From: Spirochaetaceae bacterium
Lineage (GTDB): Bacteria > Spirochaetota > Spirochaetia > Treponematales > Rectinemataceae
NCBI GenBank assembly: GCA_025355995.1
Contig: JANXYQ010000101.1
Coordinates: 1-58,570 of the forward strand
Direction: 5' to 3'
Length of the DNA stretch: 58,570 nt
Part shown: positions 28,430-36,810 of the stretch, piece by piece
How positions within the stretch are numbered: the first letter of the stretch is position 1
How the letters are laid out: each line of letters opens with the position of its first letter
Notes under the pieces: model-generated
The model's input: the letters and a program-made list of their open reading frames with translations, nothing else
The model's database searches: none
What the model was told of the DNA's origin: nothing
Position numbers and translations under genes: made by a program

Positions 28430-28957
28430 TCAACCTCGCTCCGCGTCCTGCTCGCCCAGCCACTCGAGCTCTGCCTCGATCCTGCGCTGGTTGAGCAGCA
28501 CCGAGGCCGATTGCCAGTAGCCGCCCTCGGGATGCTCATCGAGGAAAGCGAGCTTGGCCCCGAGTCCCTCAAGCTGGCCGCGCAGGACCTCTCCCCGCCT
28601 GCGGAGCAGCTCCGCCCGCTTCCTCGCGCCGAGCCGCGGCAGGAAGGCGAGCACGAGGTAGAAGCTGTCCTTCGCCGAGCCCGGCAGCTCCGCGGACTTT
28701 TCCATGATCGAGGCGAAGGCGGCTCGGCCGCGGGGCGTTATACGATATTTTTTGCGTTCGGGCTTGCCGCCCTCCCTCTCCAGTCCCCTCTCCTCGAGGA
28801 GTCCTTCGGCGGCCATGGTCCGTAGGGCGTGGTAAATGGAGCTGAAGCTTATCTCCGTCCAGGTCTCGAGGCCCCAGCGGCGACCCTTCTCGATGAGCTC
28901 GTAGCCATGGGCCTCTCCCTCGAGCAGGGCCCCCAGGACGAAAAGCCTGACGGACAA
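28430..28957 (-). CDS. PadR-family transcriptional regulator
   Basis: This 175-residue protein has an N-terminal winged helix (FVLGALLEGEAHGYELIEKG, SFSSIYHALRTMAAEGLLEE, the Y-H/L-x-L PadR pattern) and a C-terminal helical dimerisation region (Vir_C-like). The start is TTG with an excellent AAGGAGG site 5 nt upstream. PadR proteins typically repress adjacent efflux genes in response to small aromatic or drug-like molecules. The adjacent transporter here is broken, so the regulator may now control only itself. Confidence 0.9.
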   Translation of the reverse strand: MSVRLFVLGALLEGEAHGYELIEKGRRWGLETWTEISFSSIYHALRTMAAEGLLEERGLEREGGKPERKKYRITPRGRAAFASIMEKSAELPGSAKDSFYLVLAFLPRLGARKRAELLRRRGEVLRGQLEGLGAKLAFLDEHPEGGYWQSASVLLNQRRIEAELEWLGEQDAERG

Positions 28958-28968
28958 GGTCGCCTCCT

Positions 28969-28984
28969 TATTCCAACTGGAATA
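28969..28984. promoter_or_regulatory. PadR operator (autoregulatory)
   Basis: The perfect palindrome TATTCCA-AC-TGGAATA lies just upstream of the TTG start of padR, adjacent to its ribosome site. A near-identical copy precedes the MFS remnant, which supports a real binding site. Confidence 0.7.
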
Positions 28985-29068
28985 TATCGACTCGCCCCAG
29001 CCGAGTCAAACCCGGGAGCCCGGCCCGCGGGCTCGACGGGAACGGGACGCCGGGGGCATACTCCCGCC

Positions 29069-29866
29069 ATGACGCCCGAACTTCGCCAACGCCTCGACGC
29101 GACCATCAAGGCCTTCATCATCGACATGGACGGCGTGATCTACCACGGCAACCGCCTGCTCAGGGGAGCCGCCGAGCTCGTCGAGTGGCTACGCCGATCC
29201 GGCAAGCGCTTCCTCTTCCTCACCAACTCGAGCGAGCGCTCCCCGGCCGAGCTTTCGCAGAAGCTCTCCCGGCTCGGCATCGAGGTCGAGGCGGAGCACT
29301 TCTACACGAGCGCCCTGGCCACCGCGGCCTTCCTGGCCTCCCAGAGGCCGGGCGGGAGCGCCTTCGTCATCGGCGAGCCCGGCCTTATCAGCGCCATGTA
29401 CGATGCGGGCTATTCGATGAACAACGTCAACCCCGACTATGTCGTCGTCGGCGAGAGCAGGGGCTACGGCCTCGAGTCGATAGAGAGGGCGGTGCGCTTC
29501 GTCATGGGCGGGGCGAAGCTCGTCGGGACCAACCCCGACCTCAATGGTCCCTCGGAATTAGGCATCGTACCAGCCTGCGGCGCCCTGGTGGCGCCCATCG
29601 AGCTCGCCACGGGGAGGAAGGCCTATTTCGTCGGCAAGCCCAATCCCCTGATGATGCGCCACGCCCTCAGGCGTCTGGGCGCCACCCGCGAGGAGACCGC
29701 CGTCATCGGCGACCGCATGGACACGGACATCATCGCGGGCATCGAGGCCGACATCGAGACGATCCTCGTGCTGTCCGGGGTGACCTCCCGCGAGGAGATC
29801 GGGCGCTTCTCGTATTCGCCGCGCAACGTGCTCGAGGGCGTGTTCGAAATCCCCGGCGAATCATGA
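29069..29866 (+). CDS. HAD hydrolase, NagD-type
   Basis: This 265-residue HAD subfamily II phosphatase has DMDGVIYHG (Asp19 and Asp21), FLTNSS (motif II), KPNPLMMRHAL with the conserved lysine, and GDRMDTDI (motif III). NagD-type enzymes dephosphorylate nucleotides or sugar phosphates such as 4-nitrophenyl phosphate-like substrates. The start at 29069 was chosen because the domain begins there; 80 extra upstream codons lie antisense to padR. The stop codon lies inside a perfect 14-bp hairpin. Confidence 0.88.
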   Translation: MTPELRQRLDATIKAFIIDMDGVIYHGNRLLRGAAELVEWLRRSGKRFLFLTNSSERSPAELSQKLSRLGIEVEAEHFYTSALATAAFLASQRPGGSAFVIGEPGLISAMYDAGYSMNNVNPDYVVVGESRGYGLESIERAVRFVMGGAKLVGTNPDLNGPSELGIVPACGALVAPIELATGRKAYFVGKPNPLMMRHALRRLGATREETAVIGDRMDTDIIAGIEADIETILVLSGVTSREEIGRFSYSPRNVLEGVFEIPGES

Positions 29867-29887
29867 ATCAGTAGATTCATGATTCGC
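29856..29887. terminator. Perfect 14-bp hairpin over the HAD stop codon
   Basis: GCGAATCATGAATC (29856-29869), loop AGTA, and GATTCATGATTCGC (29874-29887) pair without mismatch. The TGA stop at 29864-29866 is inside the left arm. The hairpin sits between convergent genes and is followed by a second hairpin, so it probably acts in both directions. Confidence 0.65.
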
Positions 29888-29889
29888 CA

Positions 29890-29928
29890 GCGGTATTCCG
29901 CGAGAAATCCTCAATCGCGGAATACTGC
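29890..29928. terminator. Second hairpin between convergent genes
   Basis: GCGGTATTCCGCG (29890-29902) and CGCGGAATACTGC (29916-29928) pair with one wobble. An A/T-rich stretch (ATAAAACATTTA) follows just before the ribokinase stop. It is likely a bidirectional terminator. Confidence 0.6.
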
Positions 29929-29937
29929 ATAAAACAT

Positions 29938-30822
29938 TTATAGTTCTGCTCTCGTGGGGATCGACTCGGCCGCCCCCGGGCGGGTCACGCAGATCGCGGC
30001 GGCGCGTATCGCCTCGCCGAGCGCGACCTCGACGCCCTCGCCCCGCGCCAGGGCGGCGATGAAGAAGCCGGTGAAGGTATCCCCTGCCGCCGTGGTATCC
30101 ACGGCCTCTACCTCCCACGCCGCCAGGGCGAGCGCGACGCCGTCCGCGCCCGAGTAGCGCGCGCCCTCGGCGCCCAGGGTCAGGACGAGATTCGTCGCCG
30201 GGAAGCGCGAGCGCAGCGCCTTCAGGATGGAGTCCGGCTCGGCGGCGCTGGCGCCCTCGCCCGCCAGGGCGGCTCCCTCGACTTCGTTCAGCAGGAGGTA
30301 GTCGACCTCGAAAAGCGGAAGCCGGGCCAGGTTCTCCTTCGCGGGCGAGGGATTGAAGAAGATCGTGAGGCCCCTGCGGGAGCCCTCGGCTAGGGCGTAG
30401 CCGGTCTCGCTCGTCTCGTTCTGCAGGAGGAGGGCGTCGCCCTCCCCCCAGCCCTCCAGGAAACCGTCGATGTCCGCCCGGCTGAGGTCGTGATTGGCCC
30501 CTCCAAGCAGGATGATGCAGTTTTGCCCGGCCGAGTCGACCTGGATGATGGCCCGGCCGGTTGGCGCGCCCGCCTCTATGACCCTGGAGGCGTCTACCCC
30601 GGCCGCCCTGAGCCCGTCCACAAGGAAGCGGCCGTCCGCGCCGACCTTGCCCGCGTGGCAGGCCTCCGCCCCGGCTCTGGCCAGGGCGATGGACTGGTTG
30701 TTGCCCTTGCCCCCGGCGTGACGGGCGTAGGAGCCGCAGGCGATGGTCTCGCCCGGCCGAACGAAGCGCTCCACCGAGAAGACGTCGTCGATGTTGAGCG
30801 AGCCTATGTTGAGGACGCGCAT
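29938..30822 (-). CDS. rbsK: Ribokinase
   Basis: This 294-residue PfkB kinase of the ribokinase group has GGKGNNQ (38-44) for sugar binding and TTAAGDTFTG with catalytic Asp248. It phosphorylates the imported pentose or deoxy sugar. It is the last gene of the SBP-ATPase-permease-permease-kinase operon, 7 nt after the second permease. No ribosome site is evident, so translation may be coupled. Substrate identity (ribose or another aldose) cannot be fixed from sequence. Confidence 0.92.
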   Translation of the reverse strand: MRVLNIGSLNIDDVFSVERFVRPGETIACGSYARHAGGKGNNQSIALARAGAEACHAGKVGADGRFLVDGLRAAGVDASRVIEAGAPTGRAIIQVDSAGQNCIILLGGANHDLSRADIDGFLEGWGEGDALLLQNETSETGYALAEGSRRGLTIFFNPSPAKENLARLPLFEVDYLLLNEVEGAALAGEGASAAEPDSILKALRSRFPATNLVLTLGAEGARYSGADGVALALAAWEVEAVDTTAAGDTFTGFFIAALARGEGVEVALGEAIRAAAICVTRPGAAESIPTRAEL

Positions 30823-30829
30823 CGGCGGA

Positions 30830-31840
30830 TCAGGCCCTCGTCGCGCGCGCGCCGCGGCGTACGGCGAGGCGCGCCTCGCGCCTCGCGAGGAGGCTGTTGA
30901 CCACGAGCGCGAGTATGAGCACCCCGCCCCAGATCACGTCGCGGTAGAAGTTGGAGATGCTGTTGAACATGTTCAGCCCCGACGAGAGGAACTGGAGGAT
31001 GAAGACGGCGAGGGTCACGCCGGCGATCTTCCCGAAGCCGCCGTTCGGGTCGATGCCGCCCAGCACGGCGATGAGCACGCATTGCAGCGTGTAGGGCGTT
31101 CCGTACTCCGCCTTGGCCGAGTTGGCCCGCGCCATCATGATGAGGCCCGCCACCGAGGAGAGCAGGCCCGACAGCATGTAGGTGCGGACTAGGATCGAGG
31201 CGTTGCCGAGCCCCGCGTACTGAGCGGCCTTGGGGTTCGTCCCCAGCATGTACATGCAGGTGCCGAAGCGGGCGCGGGACAGCATGAGCCCTATGGCCAG
31301 CGCCGCGAGGAGGAAGATGAGAAAGGAGAGGGGGAAGAGGCCGAGGAACTCGGTGTTGCCAAGGTTCGAGTAGAGGAGGGGCAGGCCGCTCTGGGGCCGG
31401 CCGTTCGTGATGCCGATGGCGATGCCCGTGTAGAGCTGCTGGGTGCCGAGGGTCGCCAGGATCGCGGGGATCTTGAAGCGCGAGATGAGTAGGCCGGCGA
31501 AGGCTCCGCAGGCCAGGCCGCAGGCGAGGGCGAGCAGGGCCGCGAGGGCCACGAAGGGCAGGGCCTGCTCGGGGGGCGCGCCGCGCGGCACCGCGCCGAT
31601 AAGCAGCTTGGCCGCGAGGATGGCGGAGAGGTTCGCCGTGCCGACGACGCCGAGGTCGATGCCCCCGGTGATCATGGTCAGGCTGATGCCGATGGCCATG
31701 ATGCCGTACTCGGGGAACTGCCGCATCATCGAGCCGAAATTCGCCATCGTGACGAACTGCCCGGGGCGCAGCGCCGCCATCAGGGCGAACACGACGGCGA
31801 GCATCACGAGGAGGCGCGCGAGGTTCTGGTCCTTCTTCAT
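30830..31840 (-). CDS. Sugar ABC transporter permease (RbsC family, second copy)
   Basis: This 336-residue inner-membrane permease of the branched-chain/ribose type has about 9-10 hydrophobic helices and the conserved segments GGIDLGVVGTANLSAI and ALGTQQLYTGI-like. GGIDPNGGFGKIAGV is the cytoplasmic loop contacting the ATPase. It overlaps the upstream permease by ATGA. An 11-G tract lies immediately before its ATG, in place of a normal ribosome site. The two permeases are different proteins and probably form a heterodimer. Confidence 0.93.
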   Translation of the reverse strand: MKKDQNLARLLVMLAVVFALMAALRPGQFVTMANFGSMMRQFPEYGIMAIGISLTMITGGIDLGVVGTANLSAILAAKLLIGAVPRGAPPEQALPFVALAALLALACGLACGAFAGLLISRFKIPAILATLGTQQLYTGIAIGITNGRPQSGLPLLYSNLGNTEFLGLFPLSFLIFLLAALAIGLMLSRARFGTCMYMLGTNPKAAQYAGLGNASILVRTYMLSGLLSSVAGLIMMARANSAKAEYGTPYTLQCVLIAVLGGIDPNGGFGKIAGVTLAVFILQFLSSGLNMFNSISNFYRDVIWGGVLILALVVNSLLARREARLAVRRGARATRA

Positions 31841-32862
31841 GCCCCCCCCCCCTTGGTCTTCTTGAGCTCGCGCCGGCGGCCGGTGGCCGAGGCGATCTGG
31901 CGCGCGGTCACCCCCGTGCCGATGATGATCACAGCGCCGGTGAAGGCCCGGGACCAGTAGGTCGGGATGCCGATGAGGATGAGGCTGTTCGCCAGGATCG
32001 TCATCAGGGCGATGCCGAGGATCGTGCCCGTGAGCGTGCCGAGGCCCCCCGTCACCCTCGTCCCGCCGAGCACGACGGCGGCGATCACCGTGAGCTCCAT
32101 GCCGAGCATGGTCGAGGGATCGGCGTAGGCCATCATGGAGATCCTCGAGATGCCTGTGATCCCCGCGAGCGCGCCGACGAAGCAGTAGAGGAACATCTTG
32201 ATCAACCGCACGTTGAAGCCCGCGCGCTCCGCGGCGGCCTCGTCGCCCCCGATCGCGTAGATGCCGCGGCCGAGCATGGTGTAGCGGAGAAGGAGGAAGG
32301 CGAGGGCCAGCATGCCCACGAGAATGAGTATCTGCGAGGGCATCTCGGAGGTAAGGCCGAGCTTCGCGTTGGTCGCGGTGAAGAGGATCTCCTTGCCGTG
32401 GGCGATCATGGACGGAGGCACGTCGGAGGCGCTCGCCGCGAAGGCCCCGTACATGAGCCCGGTGTAGAGGCTTCCCGTCCCGAGCGTGACCACCAAGGTC
32501 GGAAGGCGGAGGAAGGCGATGAGGAAGCCGTAGAGGGCGCCGAGGAGGAGCCCGAAGCCGCCCGACATGGCGTAGGCCAGGAGGACGTTGCCCGAGTAGC
32601 CCGACTGGAGGAGGATCTTGTCGGTGACGTACATCGCGAGCGAGGCGATGGCGGTGAAGGAGACGTCGATCCCCCCGGACACGATGACCATCATGCAGCC
32701 GATCGAGAGGAGGCCGGGCACTATGAGGGCTCGGGCGAGGTCGACGAGGTTGTTGCCGGTAAAGAACTGGCCGGAGCGCGCCTGGATGAGCAGGCTGAGC
32801 ATGACGATGGCCGCCAGGACCCAGGGTTCCGAGCGCGCGAGGATCCTGCGAGCTGTGATCAT
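31837..32862 (-). CDS. Sugar ABC transporter permease (RbsC family, first copy)
   Basis: This 341-residue membrane protein of the same family has MVIVSGGIDVSFTAIASLAM, TLGTGSLYTGLMYG and the loop GGTRVTGGLGTLTGTILGI. The C-terminal tail is basic and ends KKTKGGGA, encoded by the 11-G tract that runs into the next gene. AAGGG precedes the ATG, 13 nt after the ATPase gene. Confidence 0.93.
   Translation of the reverse strand: MITARRILARSEPWVLAAIVMLSLLIQARSGQFFTGNNLVDLARALIVPGLLSIGCMMVIVSGGIDVSFTAIASLAMYVTDKILLQSGYSGNVLLAYAMSGGFGLLLGALYGFLIAFLRLPTLVVTLGTGSLYTGLMYGAFAASASDVPPSMIAHGKEILFTATNAKLGLTSEMPSQILILVGMLALAFLLLRYTMLGRGIYAIGGDEAAAERAGFNVRLIKMFLYCFVGALAGITGISRISMMAYADPSTMLGMELTVIAAVVLGGTRVTGGLGTLTGTILGIALMTILANSLILIGIPTYWSRAFTGAVIIIGTGVTARQIASATGRRRELKKTKGGGA
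31842..31852. repeat. 11-G homopolymer at the permease-permease junction
   Basis: Eleven C on the plus strand (eleven G in the mRNA sense) encode the glycines at the end of the first permease and end one base before the ATG of the second. A length change would alter the first stop and the translational coupling. Confidence 0.8.
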
Positions 32863-32875
32863 ATGCTTACCCTTC

Positions 32876-34369
32876 CTACGCCACGCCCGTGGAGAGCTCG
32901 CTTAAGACCGACTCCGTCGTGGAGGCGGGGTCGAGCTCCCGGACGAAGGCGCCTTCGCGCATGACGATGATCCTGCTCGCGCAGGCGAGCACCTCGGGCA
33001 GGTCGTCCGAGACGATGATGATGGCGAGGCCCTCCGCGGCGAGCTTCCTCATCAGGGCGTGGATGTCGTACTTCGAGCCGATGTCGACGCCCATGGTCGG
33101 CCCGTTCAGGATGAGCACCGAAAGGTCGTTCGCGAGCCAGCGCGCGAGCACGACCTTCTGCTGGTTGCCTCCCGAGAGGGTGCGCACCGGGAGCGAGGGG
33201 TCCTTCGTCGCTATCGATAGATCCCGTATCCAGCGCGCCGTCGTCTCGGCGACGGCCTTGCGCCTGAGCAGCCCGAGGCCGCCCGCGAGGCGGTCGAGCA
33301 CGGCGATGACGGTATTGCGCTCGATGGTCTGCGGGAGGAAGAGCCCCTCGGTGAGGCGGTCGGAGGGGACGTAGCCGAGGCCGTGGCGGATGGCCTCTTT
33401 CACGCTCCTGATCCTAGCCCGATTCCCGCGGACCTCGACGGCGCCGGAGTCGGGCCGCGTAAGGCCGAAGAGGGTCTCGACCAGCTCGGTCCGCCCCGAC
33501 CCGAGCAGGCCGGTGATGCCGAGGATCTCCCCCGGCGCGAGGTCGAAACTGATCCCCGAGTAGCAGCCGCGCCTCGACAGGCCCTTCACCGAGAGGATGG
33601 GATCGCCGCGCGGCCCGGCGGGTCGGTAGGATTCCTCGGAGAACTCGCGTCCGGTCATGTGGAAGGCGAAGGCGCTCCGATCGAGCTCATCCGTGCTGCC
33701 CATCGCCACGTTCTCGCCCGAGCGGAGGATCGTGTAGCGCTCGGATATCTCGAAGACCTCGTCCAGCTTGTGGGAGACGAAGAGGATGGAGATTCCGCGG
33801 GACTGGAGGTCCTTTATGACGGAGAAGAGGGCCTTTACCTCCTTCTTCGTGAGCGCGGAGGTGGGTTCGTCCATGATGATGAGCTTGGAGTCCTGGAGCA
33901 GGGCCCGGCAGATGGCGATGAGCTGGCGGTCGGCCACGGAGAAGTTCTCCACGCGCTCGTCGAGGTCGATGTCGAAGCCGATCTGCGAGACGGCGCGCGC
34001 GGCTATGGCCCTCGCGCGACGGTAGTTCATGAAGGCGCGCTTGTCCATCAGTTCCATGTTGAGCGCCAGGTTCTCCATCACCGTCAGGTTGGGGAAGATG
34101 GAGAAATCCTGGTAGATGACCTGGACGCCGTGCGAGATGGCCTCGATGGGGCTGAGGCGCGTGAGGCGGCGGCCGCCGATCTCGATCCACCCGGCGTCGG
34201 GCTCGTGCGCCCCGGAGATCACCTTGATGAGGGTCGACTTGCCCGAGCCGTTCTCGCCGGCGAGGCAGTGGATCTCGCCGGCGCGGATCTCGAGGCTGAC
34301 CCCCTTTAGGGCCCGCACCCCGCCGAATGACTTCTCAATCCCCTCTACCTTCAGCACCGTGGACGCCAT
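32876..34369 (-). CDS. Sugar ABC transporter ATP-binding protein (RbsA/RhaT type)
   Basis: This 497-residue protein has two fused ATPase domains. Domain 1 has Walker A GENGSGKST, a divergent signature FSVADRQ and Walker B IIMDEPTSAL. Domain 2 has a degenerate Walker A (GLLGSGRTE), the canonical signature LSGGNQQK and an altered Walker B LILNGPTMGVD, in which Asp-Glu is replaced by Asn-Gly. I recall this pattern in rhamnose-type transporters. Only one composite site should hydrolyse ATP. The ATG at 34369 has GGAGG 5 nt upstream; a TTG nine codons earlier is less likely. Confidence 0.93.
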   Translation of the reverse strand: MASTVLKVEGIEKSFGGVRALKGVSLEIRAGEIHCLAGENGSGKSTLIKVISGAHEPDAGWIEIGGRRLTRLSPIEAISHGVQVIYQDFSIFPNLTVMENLALNMELMDKRAFMNYRRARAIAARAVSQIGFDIDLDERVENFSVADRQLIAICRALLQDSKLIIMDEPTSALTKKEVKALFSVIKDLQSRGISILFVSHKLDEVFEISERYTILRSGENVAMGSTDELDRSAFAFHMTGREFSEESYRPAGPRGDPILSVKGLSRRGCYSGISFDLAPGEILGITGLLGSGRTELVETLFGLTRPDSGAVEVRGNRARIRSVKEAIRHGLGYVPSDRLTEGLFLPQTIERNTVIAVLDRLAGGLGLLRRKAVAETTARWIRDLSIATKDPSLPVRTLSGGNQQKVVLARWLANDLSVLILNGPTMGVDIGSKYDIHALMRKLAAEGLAIIIVSDDLPEVLACASRIIVMREGAFVRELDPASTTESVLSELSTGVA

Positions 34370-34400
34370 TCGCGCCTCCGCTTGGGATGATGACAAAGAA

Positions 34401-34429
34401 CGCGGGCGGGTGATAGTCCCCCGCCCGCG
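34401..34429 (-). terminator. Intercistronic hairpin after the binding-protein gene
   Basis: CGCGGGCGGG (34401-34410) and CCCGCCCGCG (34420-34429) form a perfect 10-bp GC stem with a 9-nt loop between the SBP stop and the ATPase gene. Such hairpins usually lower downstream expression so that the binding protein is made in excess; here a short U-containing run follows on the transcribed strand. Confidence 0.6.
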
Positions 34430-34451
34430 CCTCGGATGAACAAGTGCCCGA

Positions 34452-35486
34452 TCAGAATCCGAAGCTGTCCACGTTGGCCTTGGTGATGTTGATCCAGCTC
34501 TGGCCCAGGAGGACCTTGGTGGAGCCGGGCGCGAACTGCATGCTATTCCAGCCCTTCGCCTTCAGGTCGATGCCGTTGGCGACCTTGTCGCCCTTGAGGA
34601 CCGCGACCGCCGCGGCGAGCATGGCGTAGCCGGCCTCCGCAGAATCCCAGAGCATGACGGCATCGACGGTACCCCTCTTGATGAAGGGCGCGTTCTCGTT
34701 GGGCATGCCGACCGAGGTCACGAAGGCTTTGCCCTTGAGCCCGAGCTCCTCTATGGCGCGGGCGGTGCCGGGCGTCGAGAGCGAGGAAGTCCCGAGCACT
34801 CCCTTGAGGGCAGGGTATTTCTTGAAGAGCTCCTTGGCGCGCTGATAGGCGGTGTCGAGGTTGTCCATGATCTCGACGCGGGGCTCGGCGGCGAGGAGGG
34901 TCATGCTCGGGTACTTGGCCTTCTGGTAGGCGACGGCGGCGTCCGCCCATTCGTTGTGGGAGGCGTTGGTGACGTTGCCGACCATGGTGGTGTAGGTGCC
35001 CTTCTCGCCCATGCTCTTGGCGAGCACCTGCATGAGGGCCGCGCCGAGGCCCTGGTTGGAGAAGGCCTCGATGTCGTAGAGGCAGTTCTGCTGGGAGGAG
35101 CCCTCGTGGTCGATGACGACGATGCCCTTCGACAGCGCCTGGCCGAGCACCGGCTCGAGGGCCGCGGGATCGACCGGCACGACGCAGATCGCGTCGACGC
35201 CCTGGGCGATCATGTCCTCGATGACCTGGGCTTGCATGGCCGCGTCGGTCTTGGGCGGGCCTTTCTGGAAGACGTTGATGCCCGTGTCCTTCGCGTAGCG
35301 TTTGACGCCCTGCTCCATGCGGACGAACCAAGCGTTGGTCGCGTCCTTCGGGACCAAGGCGATTTTCCAGGCCGACTGCGGCTTGGATGACTTAAACTTC
35401 ATCGGGTCGTAGGTCTGTCCGAAGAAAGGGACAGCCACGACGAGGACCAGAATGAGCGAAAGCATGACAACCAACGTCCGTTTCAC
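34452..35486 (-). CDS. Sugar ABC transporter substrate-binding protein (RhaS/LsrB type)
   Basis: This 344-residue periplasmic protein has a cleavable signal (MKRTLVVMLSLILVLVVAVP then FFGQ). The mature part (WKIALVPKDATNAWFVRMEQG, AMQAQVIEDMIAQGVDAICVVPVD) is a Peripla_BP_4 domain like rhamnose or autoinducer-2 binding proteins. No lipobox is seen. The start is GTG with AGGAGG 5 nt upstream. It is first in its operon and behind a good promoter. Confidence 0.93.
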   Translation of the reverse strand: MKRTLVVMLSLILVLVVAVPFFGQTYDPMKFKSSKPQSAWKIALVPKDATNAWFVRMEQGVKRYAKDTGINVFQKGPPKTDAAMQAQVIEDMIAQGVDAICVVPVDPAALEPVLGQALSKGIVVIDHEGSSQQNCLYDIEAFSNQGLGAALMQVLAKSMGEKGTYTTMVGNVTNASHNEWADAAVAYQKAKYPSMTLLAAEPRVEIMDNLDTAYQRAKELFKKYPALKGVLGTSSLSTPGTARAIEELGLKGKAFVTSVGMPNENAPFIKRGTVDAVMLWDSAEAGYAMLAAAVAVLKGDKVANGIDLKAKGWNSMQFAPGSTKVLLGQSWINITKANVDSFGF

Positions 35487-35520
35487 TTTAACCTCCTGTG
35501 AGCTGAAGACTGCGTTGTTG

Positions 35521-35548
35521 AGTCTAGCATATGCCTTCGAACTGTCAA
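35521..35548 (-). promoter_or_regulatory. Predicted promoter of the sugar ABC operon
   Basis: On the minus strand, TTGACA (35548-35543) and TAGACT (35526-35521) are 16 nt apart, about 35 nt upstream of the GTG start. The rest of 35487-35763 is AT-rich, gene-free and separates the operon from the divergent LacI gene. I did not find a convincing LacI operator palindrome in it. Confidence 0.6.
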
Positions 35549-35725
35549 GTAATTTTAGTAATAGTTAAGTTCTTATTTAGTTAAACGAAAACCAGGACCC
35601 CCAAGGTATCTAATATATTCCCTTATATCTTCTATTATATCCAATTGACAATTAAAAACCGACATTAGGATCGCTGATTCCGTGACTCAAAGAGGAGTAT
35701 TATTTATTAAATATTTAGTACCTCG

Positions 35726-35752
35726 TTGACATCTCACGATACCTGCTATACC
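35726..35752 (+). promoter_or_regulatory. Candidate promoter of the lacI-type gene
   Basis: A consensus TTGACA (35726-35731) is followed after 15 nt by TATACC. The short spacer and the closeness to the ATG at 35764 would give a nearly leaderless mRNA, consistent with the missing ribosome site. Another TTGACA lies at 35645. Confidence 0.35.
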
Positions 35753-35763
35753 GTGGGCTAAAT

Positions 35764-36810
35764 ATGGCCGTAACGATCAAGGACATCGCCAAAATAGCCA
35801 GCGTCTCTCCGGCCACGGTCTCCCTTGTGCTAAATAATAAGCCGGGGGTCGGCGACGAGACTCGGGAGCGGATCATCCGCATAGCCGGGGAACTGGACTA
35901 CCAGGGCCCGAAAACGAGCCCCGCTCCTGCCAGCGAAACCGTCTGCTTCCTCCATATATCCAGGCACGGACACACGGTGAACCGCGATCATGACGTTTTC
36001 ATCGCGGACTACATCGAAGGCCTCGGCCAGGGCTCCAAGAACGAGGGCCTCAACCTGGAGATCCTGACCTTCCGGACCACGCCCATCGGGAAGATCATCG
36101 ACGTGGCCCTCGGGCGCGCGGCGGCCGGCTTCATCGTGCTCGGGACCGAGCTTTCGGAAGAGGACATCGCCGCCTTCTCCGCCCTCTCCGTTCCCGTAGT
36201 CTTCATCGACACCTACGTGGATTTCCTTTCCTTCGACTTCGTCGACATGAACAACGAGGACTCGGTGTATACGATAGCCTCGGAGTTCGCTTCGCACGGG
36301 CACCGGGATATCGGGATGGTGACGAGCTCCATAGAGACGCGCAACTTCAAGCTCCGGGAGGAGGGCCTCGCGGCGAGCCTCGATAGGCTCGGCCTCTCCT
36401 TCGACCGTCGCCGCCTCTTCGCGGTGGACCCGACCTTCCACGGCGCCCACCGGGACATGCGCAAGCTCCTCCGAGAGGGGGCCAAGCTCCCCACCGCCCT
36501 CTTCTGCGCGAACGACATAATCGCCTGTGGCTGCCTGCGGGCGTTCAAGGAGGAGGGGATACGCGTTCCCGAGGACCTCTCCATCGCAGGCTTCGACGAC
36601 TTGCCGATCTCGGCCGTCGTCGACCCGCCGCTGACCACCGTCCAGGTCTCGAAGGCGCAGATTGGCCGCATGGCCATACAGCTCCTCACCACGCGGGTCC
36701 GGAGCCCCTCCAATTCGCCGCCCGTGAAGGTGCTCATCGGGGGACAGCTCGTCGAGAGGCAGAGCGTGCGCGACATATCGGGAGATTCGGATTCAGGAGG
36801 CTCGGCATGA
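35764..36810 (+). CDS. LacI-family transcriptional regulator
   Basis: This 348-residue protein has an N-terminal helix-turn-helix and hinge (TIKDIAKIASVSPATVSLVLNN) followed by a periplasmic-binding-protein-like sugar domain (FIVLGTE, CANDIIACGCLRAFKEEGIRVPEDLSIAGFDD). It diverges from the sugar ABC operon and overlaps a TIM-barrel isomerase by ATGA, so it most likely regulates both in response to the imported sugar. No ribosome site precedes the ATG. Confidence 0.94.
   Translation: MAVTIKDIAKIASVSPATVSLVLNNKPGVGDETRERIIRIAGELDYQGPKTSPAPASETVCFLHISRHGHTVNRDHDVFIADYIEGLGQGSKNEGLNLEILTFRTTPIGKIIDVALGRAAAGFIVLGTELSEEDIAAFSALSVPVVFIDTYVDFLSFDFVDMNNEDSVYTIASEFASHGHRDIGMVTSSIETRNFKLREEGLAASLDRLGLSFDRRRLFAVDPTFHGAHRDMRKLLREGAKLPTALFCANDIIACGCLRAFKEEGIRVPEDLSIAGFDDLPISAVVDPPLTTVQVSKAQIGRMAIQLLTTRVRSPSNSPPVKVLIGGQLVERQSVRDISGDSDSGGSA

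Noticed and set aside
27714-28520. 268-codon plus-strand frame across the PilZ/MFS remnant region
   Set aside because: It is an out-of-phase reading of both fragments; the recognisable protein patterns lie in other frames.
32876-34369. Missing Asp-Glu in the second Walker B as an inactivating mutation
   Set aside because: The LNGPT pattern seems to be a normal feature of rhamnose-type transporter ATPases, so it is noted as a subfamily trait rather than damage.
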